NCBI RefSeq assembly: GCF_002797815.1
Contig: NZ_PGFJ01000001.1
Location: forward strand, 1,798,001-1,862,000
DNA from: Mucilaginibacter auburnensis
Lineage (GTDB): Bacteria; Bacteroidota; Bacteroidia; Sphingobacteriales; Sphingobacteriaceae
Direction: 5' to 3'
DNA length: 64,000 nt
The translations under genes were made by a program, and so were the position numbers. Below the pieces are notes generated by a model. The model saw nothing but the letters and a program-made list of their open reading frames with translations, searched no databases and was not told where the DNA came from. Positions 57,428-64,000 of the stretch are shown here, piece by piece. How positions within the stretch are numbered: the first letter of the stretch is position 1; each line of letters begins with the position of its first letter.

Positions 57428-58630
57428 TTAAGTACTTGATTGATGGTGGTTAAGCTTTGTAAGCACTAACATTACCGCAAGGGAACAGGCAATAAATACC
57501 AGGTAGCTATAGCTCAGGTGCGCCATATCTTTAGCTGGTATAGCCGCAACAACCAAATAGGTAAGGAGCGAGAGGATCACATATACCAGTCCACCGGTTA
57601 GCCCGCCGGACATGCCTGCATTTTTTGGAAAACGTCCCAGGCAATAAGCAAAGTAATTATTATAGGTAAATCCAGCGCCAACATGAATCAGAAAGGCAAA
57701 AAATACCATAATATAGAGGTTAGATAAGAAATAACTGCTAAGTATCATCAAAACCACCACGATGAGTTGCAATACAACATTAACCAGTAATTTGCTAAAA
57801 AAGGGCCGGTTGATTAATGCCCGCCCGATAAAGCCACCCGCCATCCACGCTAATCCAAGGATGAGCGAACAATACCCGGCTATAACAGGCGTAAGCTCAA
57901 AATGATGTTCAATGATAAACGGACCGGTCATGTTATACATAATGACCATTGAATAGGCGAAGCATAACATGAGGATACCCAGGCTAAAAGTAGTGGTTCT
58001 GATCATCTCTACATAGAGGCCGGCAATAGTTTTCAGGTTGAATTCGGTACGATGACGGATTGTCTCATCACTGTAAAAATACTCCAGAACCGCGATTACA
58101 GCTGCCAGGCCGGCCAAAAAATAAAAGTTTGATTGCCAGCCAAAATAATGCTGAAAATATCCGCCCAGGAATGGCGCTACAATAGGGCCGGCCGACCATA
58201 TTATGGTGAACATGCTGAGGTAATGCTGGAGGCGCGCACCTTCGTAAACGTCTACAAAATAAGCGCGTTTCGCGATCACAATAATGGCTACCGTGATACC
58301 CTGCACAATACGCATAGCATAGATGACATATATATTAGGAATAACGGCGATAAGGACGCTGGAAATTATGAAGACCAGTATTGAGATAAAGCTCATTTTA
58401 TAACGCCCGTAAGCGTCTAATACACTTCCCAAAAATAGTTGTGAAACTCCGTAACTGACCAAAAATAACGTAAGCGTGAATTGCACCTGCAAACTGGTGG
58501 CATGTAATTCAATGCCCATGCTGGGCAGCGAGGGAATGTATATATCGGTAGCGAAACCGGATAGAGGTAATAAAGCAAATGCCAGTATAGTGGGTATTCG
58601 CTGATCTTTTGATTTGGAAGCAGGTAGCAT
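57428..58630 (-). CDS. MFS transporter (Bcr/CflA type)
   Basis: About 400 residues from the ATG at 58630; an alternative ATG lies 18 bp earlier. Twelve hydrophobic segments. LLPLSGFATDIYIPSLPSMG is the hallmark start of Bcr/CflA drug exporters, and LFLGSVLDAYGRYKMSF is the MFS loop 2-3 motif. Proton-coupled efflux of drugs or small metabolites is expected. It lies next to an Lrp regulator and the cysteine-synthase-like gene; export of sulphur amino acids is possible (Bcr can export cysteine). Confidence 0.9.
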   Translation of the reverse strand: MLPASKSKDQRIPTILAFALLPLSGFATDIYIPSLPSMGIELHATSLQVQFTLTLFLVSYGVSQLFLGSVLDAYGRYKMSFISILVFIISSVLIAVIPNIYVIYAMRIVQGITVAIIVIAKRAYFVDVYEGARLQHYLSMFTIIWSAGPIVAPFLGGYFQHYFGWQSNFYFLAGLAAVIAVLEYFYSDETIRHRTEFNLKTIAGLYVEMIRTTTFSLGILMLCFAYSMVIMYNMTGPFIIEHHFELTPVIAGYCSLILGLAWMAGGFIGRALINRPFFSKLLVNVVLQLIVVVLMILSSYFLSNLYIMVFFAFLIHVGAGFTYNNYFAYCLGRFPKNAGMSGGLTGGLVYVILSLLTYLVVAAIPAKDMAHLSYSYLVFIACSLAVMLVLTKLNHHQSST

Positions 58631-58766
58631 GACGCAGCAAAAGTACACATCTGCGCTACGCTGATTGTTAGATTAAAGTAAGAATGCAGGTTCAGCTAAC
58701 ATTGCAGATTGTTAATTCAATTTATAGGTAGCTAACTAAACAGAGGTTGAAGCAGCGTGATTAATT

Positions 58767-59228
58767 TTAGATGGGGTATGCCGTTTCGCTTTTGATCTCA
58801 GACATTACAAAGAAACTTTGAACTGTAGCAATGTTAGGTAAGGTGGAAAGTTTGTGTCGGTAAAATTCATGGTAGCTTTCCATATCTTCGGTGGCCACAC
58901 GTAAAATAAAGTCAAATGTTCCCGTCATTTGATAACATTCCATCACTTCAGGAAATTTAGAAACCTCTTTCTCAAAGGCGGCCAGAGTTTCGAATGCATG
59001 ACCATTGAGCAGAACGTGACTAAAGGCGATCAAATTTTTATTGATCTTTTTGCGATCTAACAGCGCAACAGTTTTTCTGATATAACCTTCTTTTTTAAGC
59101 CGCTTCACCCGTTCGTGAACGGTTGCAAGTGATTTGCGCAGATCGAATGCGAGTTCCTTTGTAGTGACATCAGAATTGCTCTGCAAAATGCGCATAATAT
59201 CATAGTCGGTCTTATCTGGTTTGAACAT
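58767..59228 (-). CDS. Lrp/AsnC family regulator
   Basis: 153 residues. N-terminal HTH (DYDIMRILQSNSDVTTKELAFDLRKSLATVHERVKRLKKEG) and C-terminal RAM domain (VMECYQMTGTFDFILRVATEDMESY). Divergent from the PLP enzyme gene across a 148-bp AT-rich spacer, so likely regulates it in response to an amino acid. Confidence 0.95.
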   Translation of the reverse strand: MFKPDKTDYDIMRILQSNSDVTTKELAFDLRKSLATVHERVKRLKKEGYIRKTVALLDRKKINKNLIAFSHVLLNGHAFETLAAFEKEVSKFPEVMECYQMTGTFDFILRVATEDMESYHEFYRHKLSTLPNIATVQSFFVMSEIKSETAYPI

Positions 59229-59376
59229 GCTGAAATTTATGGTTAAGCGCTAATTTACTAATTAAAAATCAAAAAAAATTATAACTTTTTTGATAAAAAC
59301 CATAAAATTTATGGAATAATAAAGAGTTTATTGTTGCTTTTTTTTGAAATGCAGAAATTTGACATAAAATAGCAAT

Positions 59377-60426
59377 ATGGAGTTAATGGTATCAAAATCA
59401 ATCACCGCAAAGTTTGAGCATTTATTTCATCTTGTGGGTAATACACCGCTTCTTAAACTTAATTATCGGTTTAAAGGGAAGAATGGCAGCATATACGTGA
59501 AATGCGAAAATTATAATCTTACCGGCAGCATAAAAGATCGGATGGCGCTTTATATGATGTATAGGGCATACGAGTTGGGCCAAATCCAGCCGACAGATAC
59601 CATTATAGAAGCAACATCTGGAAACACGGGTATTGCTTTCTCTGCAATCGGTACATCATTGGGGCATAAGGTTAAAATTATTATGCCTGATTGGTTGAGT
59701 AAAGAAAGAATGGATATTATCAAATCGCTTGGCGCTGAGATAATGTTGGTAAGTAAAGAAGAAGGCGGCTTTTTAGGCAGCATAAGTTTGAGCGAAAAAC
59801 TTGCTTTGAATGGCGGCGTATTTCTTCCGCGTCAGTTCGAAAACATTTATAATGCGGAAGCTCATGAGCGAACAACCGCTCCTGAGATCTGGCAACAACT
59901 GGCAGCACAAAATCTCAAGCCTGATGCGTTTGTGGCGGGTGTGGGTACAGGGGGAACCGTTATGGGCGTGAAAAACTATTTTAAGGCGAAAGATAAATCT
60001 ATTTTGGTATGTCCGCTTGAGCCGGCCGAATCGCCGACGTTGACAACAGGATATAAGGTTGGCAGTCATCGCATACAAGGCATTTCTGATGAATTTATAC
60101 CGGCAATTGTAAAATTGAACGAGTTGGATCCGGTCATCCAGGCGCAAGACGGTGATGCCATCATTATGGCGCAGAAATTATCCCGCGAACTGGGTTTAGC
60201 AGTGGGTATATCTTCGGGTGCCAACGTAATTGGAGCTATCAAAATGGCAAATGAGCTGGGGCCGGATGCCAACGTAGTTACATTGCTTTGTGATAGCAAT
60301 AAAAAATATTTAAGTACTGACTTAATGCGGGATGAACCCGCTAAAGAAGGTTATGTTTCTACTGACATCAGTTTCACAAATTACCAGTCATTTAGCAGGC
60401 TTAAGCAATTTGAGTGGCCCTCTTAA
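59377..60426 (+). CDS. PLP-dependent cysteine synthase-like enzyme
   Basis: 349 residues. Fold-type II PLP enzyme: [14 protein letters not shown] (Schiff-base Lys near residue 52), [13 protein letters not shown] (about 87), [11 protein letters not shown] (phosphate loop, about 191), and [10 protein letters not shown]. It resembles O-acetylserine sulfhydrylase or cystathionine beta-synthase. N-terminus has seven extra residues before SITAKFEH; a later ATG (MVSKS) is possible. Probably makes cysteine; regulated by the divergent Lrp protein. Confidence 0.9.
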   Translation: MELMVSKSITAKFEHLFHLVGNTPLLKLNYRFKGKNGSIYVKCENYNLTGSIKDRMALYMMYRAYELGQIQPTDTIIEATSGNTGIAFSAIGTSLGHKVKIIMPDWLSKERMDIIKSLGAEIMLVSKEEGGFLGSISLSEKLALNGGVFLPRQFENIYNAEAHERTTAPEIWQQLAAQNLKPDAFVAGVGTGGTVMGVKNYFKAKDKSILVCPLEPAESPTLTTGYKVGSHRIQGISDEFIPAIVKLNELDPVIQAQDGDAIIMAQKLSRELGLAVGISSGANVIGAIKMANELGPDANVVTLLCDSNKKYLSTDLMRDEPAKEGYVSTDISFTNYQSFSRLKQFEWPS

Positions 60427-60444
60427 TGCGGTGAACCTTTAAAT

Positions 60445-61434
60445 TTACGTATTCAAAACTTCTGCCAGCAACCTGTAAGATTTTAAACGGGCTGACTGAT
60501 CAAAAATATGCGTTGTAGCCATTAATTCCTGTATGCCCGTTTGGGCAATAAAATTACCCAGGCGGTATTGCAAAGTAGCTTTACTACCAAAGAAGGAGTA
60601 GGTGAGCATTTGCATGGCTGCTTCCTGCTCGGCAACGCTCCAGATGCCATCCATACTGTCAACAGGCGGTGGCAGTAACTGGCGGCGGCCGGTGATAATG
60701 CCTTTAAATAATTGTTTCAGCGACGTGGCTAAATATTCCGCTTCGGCATCTGTATCTGCAGCCACTACATTTACACAAGCAATAACGTAAGGCTCTGCCA
60801 AATGTCTGGATGGCTTAAAGTTCTTGCGATAGAGTTCTATCGCCTGCAAAAAATAAGCAGGTGCGAAGTGGCTGGCAAATGCATACGGCAAACCCTGTGC
60901 CGCTGCCAATCGTGCACTATCCAAACTTGAACCTAATATCCAGATCGGTATATCCAATCCCTCACCGGGAACGGCGCTCACACCATTTGGATGATCGCCG
61001 GCAAAATAATGTTGCAGGGAGGCCACATCCTCCGGAAAGTGAAATGCGGCACCCATATTCTCACCGCGTATGGCATACGCGGTGGTTTGGTCACTGCCTG
61101 GCGCACGCCCTAAACCTAAGTCTATGCGGCCCGGATAAAGACTTTCCAGTGTGCCGAACTGTTCAGCCACTACCAACGGCGAATGGTTAGGCAACATAAT
61201 GCCACCGGAACCAACACGAATTGTGGATGTTTTTCCGGCGATATGACCAATCAGCAAACTGGTGGCCGAACTGGCCACATTGATCATGTTATGATGCTCG
61301 GCAAACCAATAGCGGGTGTAACCAAGCTTTTCAGCCTGTTGCGCATTAGCCACGCTGCTTTTAAACGAGTCGACAATGGTATATCCTTCAATAACCGTTG
61401 CCAGGTCAAGTACCGAATACTTAATGTTAGCCAT
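60445..61434 (-). CDS. LLM class flavin-dependent oxidoreductase
   Basis: 329 residues, luciferase-like barrel: YSVLDLATVIEG, WFAEHHNM (about 44), GSGGIMLPNHSPLVVAEQFGTL (about 77) and DLGLGRAPGSD (about 106). Matches the MsnO8 type, FMN-dependent monooxygenases of unknown natural substrate in these bacteria. Convergent with the PLP gene. Confidence 0.92.
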   Translation of the reverse strand: MANIKYSVLDLATVIEGYTIVDSFKSSVANAQQAEKLGYTRYWFAEHHNMINVASSATSLLIGHIAGKTSTIRVGSGGIMLPNHSPLVVAEQFGTLESLYPGRIDLGLGRAPGSDQTTAYAIRGENMGAAFHFPEDVASLQHYFAGDHPNGVSAVPGEGLDIPIWILGSSLDSARLAAAQGLPYAFASHFAPAYFLQAIELYRKNFKPSRHLAEPYVIACVNVVAADTDAEAEYLATSLKQLFKGIITGRRQLLPPPVDSMDGIWSVAEQEAAMQMLTYSFFGSKATLQYRLGNFIAQTGIQELMATTHIFDQSARLKSYRLLAEVLNT

Positions 61435-61582
61435 ATTGCAAAATTAGCGTCTTAGGCCTGAGTAACTGTCAAGCTAATTTCCTATTATAGCAATAGGCTC
61501 ATTGAGTATAACTCACAAAACTCTAACGCGGTCTTGCTTTGGTTTGTAGTTTTTTTCCTCGTGGCTGTTAGTTAGTAAAAGA

Positions 61583-62479
61583 TTAATTAAAGCTGGCGCG
61601 AAATTCCAACGGGGATAGTTGGGTTTTATTTTTGAAAAGCTTATTGAATGATTGCGGATGCTCAAACCCTAAGCGATACGCTACCTGGCTCACCGGCAGG
61701 GTAGTGGTGCTCAATAATTCCTTAGCTTTTTCAATGAGTCGCGCCTGAATGTGCTGTTGGGCCGTTTGTCCAGTCAGGTTGCGCAGCATATCGCTCAAAT
61801 AGTCTGGAGATAGGTTAAGTTCTGCCGCTATAGCCTGTACCGAAGGTAAGCCTTTGTGCTGTTCAAAATATCCATTCAGCAGGTTTTCCATACGGATAAG
61901 CAATTCATCATTAACCACTTTACGGGTAATGAACTGCCGGGCATAGAAACGACTGCAATATTGCAGCAGTAATTCGATCTGCGTGATCATAACATCGCGA
62001 CTAAACCCATCTATTGCGCTCTGGTATTCCTGCTCAATATTGTTAAAGATGCCTTCTATCACTGCTTCCTCACTTTCTGAAAGGTGTAGTGCCTCATGCA
62101 GTTCATAAGAAAAAAAATGAAAGCTCTTTATCCTCGCCGCGAGGGCGGTACCGGCAATAAAGTCCGGGTGAAACATCAATGTCATGCCGCCCGGTGGTTT
62201 GGAGCCCGAATTGAGTTTCATCAACAACTGGTTGGGTGATATAAAAGCCATCATCCCTTCATCGAAATCGTAATGCCGCTGCCCGTATTTCAACTTGCCA
62301 TCATAATCCTTTTTAATTGATATACAATAAAAGTTGAGTGTAAAGTGTTGCAGATCAATCAGACGGCTATAATCCGTATGTTCATGTGTGAACACACTGA
62401 TTAAGGGGTGTTTAGGTTTGGACAGACCGAGCAGCCGGTGCTGCTCGGATATAGAGTTGATCAAATACGGCTCTTTCAC
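61583..62479 (-). CDS. AraC family regulator
   Basis: 298 residues. The C-terminal double HTH is standard: AIAAELNLSPDYLSDMLRNLTGQTAQQHI and LPVSQVAYRLGFEHPQSFNKLFKNKTQLSPLEFR. The N-terminal cupin-like part (HFTLNFYCISIKKDYDGKLKYG) should bind an effector. It sits 9 bp downstream of the alcohol dehydrogenase gene on the same strand, so the two form an operon. Confidence 0.93.
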   Translation of the reverse strand: MKEPYLINSISEQHRLLGLSKPKHPLISVFTHEHTDYSRLIDLQHFTLNFYCISIKKDYDGKLKYGQRHYDFDEGMMAFISPNQLLMKLNSGSKPPGGMTLMFHPDFIAGTALAARIKSFHFFSYELHEALHLSESEEAVIEGIFNNIEQEYQSAIDGFSRDVMITQIELLLQYCSRFYARQFITRKVVNDELLIRMENLLNGYFEQHKGLPSVQAIAAELNLSPDYLSDMLRNLTGQTAQQHIQARLIEKAKELLSTTTLPVSQVAYRLGFEHPQSFNKLFKNKTQLSPLEFRASFN

Positions 62480-62488
62480 ACATTAAAT

Positions 62489-63529
62489 TTACAAGGTTTT
62501 CATGTCTATCACAAACCTGTATTTAACATCACCCTTTTGCATACGATCATACGCCATATGAATATCTTTGATGTCAATCAGTTCGATCTCTGAAACAATA
62601 TTGTGTTCTGCACAGAAATCCAGCATTTCTTGTGTCTCCGGCAAACCACCCGCGCCAGATCCTGCAATAGTTTTGTTACCTACAGCCAAAGAAAACGATG
62701 AAACTTCCCAGGGCTTAGACGGCAATCCAACGTTAATATAAACTCCGTTAGTTTTCAGTGTATTAAGATAAGGGTTGATATCGGTACTGCTTGCTACCGT
62801 ATCCAGCACAAAATCAAAATGCTTAAAAACGTTTTTCATTTGTTCTTCGTCTCTGGAGATCACAAAATGATCTGCACCCAGTTCCCTCGCAGCCACTTCT
62901 TTATTAGGCGATGTGCTGATTACCGTCACCTCCGCGCCGAAGGCCTTGCCAAACTTCACACCCATATGGCCGAGGCCACCTAAGCCCACCACGGCTAATT
63001 TGTGTCCGGTACCCACATTGAATTTCTTAAGTGGTGAGTAAGTTGTGATGCCTGCGCATAATAGTGGTGCTACCGCCGCCAGATCCAGTTTTTCGGAGAT
63101 GCGATGTACAAAGTCTTCATTCACCACAATTGAATCCGAATAGCCGCCGTAAGCCGGTTTGCCTTCATGATCAAGATTGTTGTAGGTCTGTACCGGAGCC
63201 ACGGTACAAAATTGCTCTTGTCCGTTTTTGCAGTCCTCACATTCCCGGCAAGCGTCAACCATCACACCCACGCCACCCAAATTGCCTACACTAAACTTTT
63301 TCACGTGTGCACCAACTGCACTGATCCGGCCCACAATTTCATGGCCCGGTACCATGGGGAATATCCCCGGGAACCATTCGTTTCTTGTGAGGTGAATGTC
63401 GGTATGGCAAACACCGCAATACAGAATTTCTATCTGCACATCATGCGCCCCTATATCACGCCTTTCAAAATGCCATGGCGCCAACGGGCTCTCCGCTGTT
63501 TGCGCCGCATATCCTTTTGCTGTTATCAT
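62489..63529 (-). CDS. Zinc-dependent alcohol dehydrogenase (YahK/CAD type)
   Basis: 346 residues. Catalytic zinc Cys in YCGVCHTDIH, GHEIVG, structural zinc Cys set DACRECEDCKNGQEQFC, and Rossmann motif VGLGGLGHMGV. YahK-like NADP-dependent aldehyde reductases have this length and layout. Upstream of and coupled with the AraC gene. Confidence 0.95.
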   Translation of the reverse strand: MITAKGYAAQTAESPLAPWHFERRDIGAHDVQIEILYCGVCHTDIHLTRNEWFPGIFPMVPGHEIVGRISAVGAHVKKFSVGNLGGVGVMVDACRECEDCKNGQEQFCTVAPVQTYNNLDHEGKPAYGGYSDSIVVNEDFVHRISEKLDLAAVAPLLCAGITTYSPLKKFNVGTGHKLAVVGLGGLGHMGVKFGKAFGAEVTVISTSPNKEVAARELGADHFVISRDEEQMKNVFKHFDFVLDTVASSTDINPYLNTLKTNGVYINVGLPSKPWEVSSFSLAVGNKTIAGSGAGGLPETQEMLDFCAEHNIVSEIELIDIKDIHMAYDRMQKGDVKYRFVIDMKTL

Positions 63530-63616
63530 AGTTCAAAAGTATCTTGCAACTACCAAACCAAATGCGCTCAATCCGGGAACTGTGTAGCCGTTTTGTATTA
63601 TTTAACGAGAAGAGAT

Positions 63617-64000
63617 TTACTTAATGTTAAATACATCGCTCAGTGCGCGTTTTGCGGCGTGGTATCCGCACATGCCATGTACGCCGCCACCCGGAGGGGT
63701 TGATGATGAGCAGATATAAATTCCCTTAGCAGAAGTTTTGTAGGGAGACCAACGCAACACCGGCCTGGTAAACAACTGACCGATATCTATTACCCCACCG
63801 TTAATGTCGCCACCTATGTAATTAGCATTGTACTCCTGCATTTGCGCGGTATTAAAAGTGTGGCGTGCCAATATTCGTTCGCGAAAGCTGGGCGCGAAGC
63901 GCTCTATCTGTCGCTCTATAATATCCGTCATGTCTTTTTTAGAGCCGTTAGGTACATGACAGTAGGCCCAGGCGGTGTGTTTCCCTTCGGGCGCACGGGT
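63617..64000 (-). CDS. Phytoene-dehydrogenase-like FAD oxidoreductase (C-terminus only)
   Basis: Open frame from the window edge (RAPEGKHTAWAYCHVPNGS..) to the stop at 63617, 128 codons. The ending YICSSSTPPGGGVHGMCGYHAAKRAL is the conserved C-terminal FAD motif of CrtI/RETSAT-like dehydrogenases (COG1233). The N-terminal FAD domain is outside the window; an internal Met at 63931 is not the start. Confidence 0.88.
   Translation of the reverse strand, partial: TRAPEGKHTAWAYCHVPNGSKKDMTDIIERQIERFAPSFRERILARHTFNTAQMQEYNANYIGGDINGGVIDIGQLFTRPVLRWSPYKTSAKGIYICSSSTPPGGGVHGMCGYHAAKRALSDVFNIK

Overview
The window looks like chromosome of a Bacteroidota bacterium, most likely family Sphingobacteriaceae (Mucilaginibacter/Pedobacter-like). 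This rests on gene content (DUF2851 protein, CbpA-CbpM pair, paired M16 peptidases, Gly-rich secreted protein, SugE-type SMR pump, integrases with the Bacteroidota 'TGLAFVDV' motif), on moderate GC, and on the general lack of Shine-Dalgarno sites. Genus is an inference; there is no rRNA here.

Region 1 (1-13.7 kb) is mostly housekeeping: YjbR-type protein, chaperone pair cbpA/cbpM, PspC, DUF2851, NUDIX, riboflavin synthase, TPR protein, M1 peptidase, Ppx/GppA phosphatase, lipoprotein, SMR pump. Inside it lies an unusual module (6.6-9.6 kb): an Lgt-like membrane protein translationally coupled to a radical-SAM protein of the MJ0619/Tes (COG1964) type and to two tandem-duplicated small membrane proteins, a possible lipid-modifying pathway.

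Region 2 (13.7-19.1 kb) is accessory: a RepA-like AAA ATPase preceded by palindromes, then a toxin-immunity cassette (lipoprotein with a C-terminal Tae4-type amidase domain split by a frameshift, two paralogous Tai4-like lipoproteins, one further secreted protein). The cassette is bracketed by two 186-bp MITE-like repeats in the same orientation and carries scars of a tandem duplication.

Region 3 (19.1-28.3 kb) is core-like: FG-GAP lipoprotein, ATPase, HEAT-like protein, two M16 peptidases, guaB, LOG-family protein, Gly-rich secreted protein.

Region 4 (28.35-53.34 kb) is a genomic island of about 25 kb in the 3' end of tRNA-Pro(UGG), bounded by 15-bp direct repeats (28407-28421 and 53326-53340). 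It carries a tyrosine recombinase, an ORF6N protein, a Hachiman system (HamA-HamB), an uncharacterised three-gene operon (PIN-like nuclease, class III nucleotide-cyclase-like protein, unknown 347-aa protein) that is my best candidate for an undescribed defence system, an MNT/HEPN-like protein with a divergent XRE regulator, an RRM protein behind a cluster of short palindromes, a mobilisation region (excisionase-like, candidate oriT, MobC, relaxase, overlapping membrane ORF), a type I restriction-modification operon and an RloB/AAA-ATPase pair resembling AbiL. Restriction, nucleases and abortive-infection-type proteins are thus packaged with their own integration and mobilisation functions.

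Region 5 (53.3-56.6 kb) is the wreck of a second element in tandem: att copy, terminator, truncated integrase fused by deletion to a 5'-truncated M16 peptidase, and a frameshifted excisionase relic.

Region 6 (56.6-64 kb) is chromosomal: membrane protein, MFS exporter, Lrp-type regulator divergent from a cysteine-synthase-like enzyme, LLM flavin oxidoreductase, AraC regulator with zinc alcohol dehydrogenase, and the C-terminus of a phytoene-dehydrogenase-like oxidoreductase cut by the window end.
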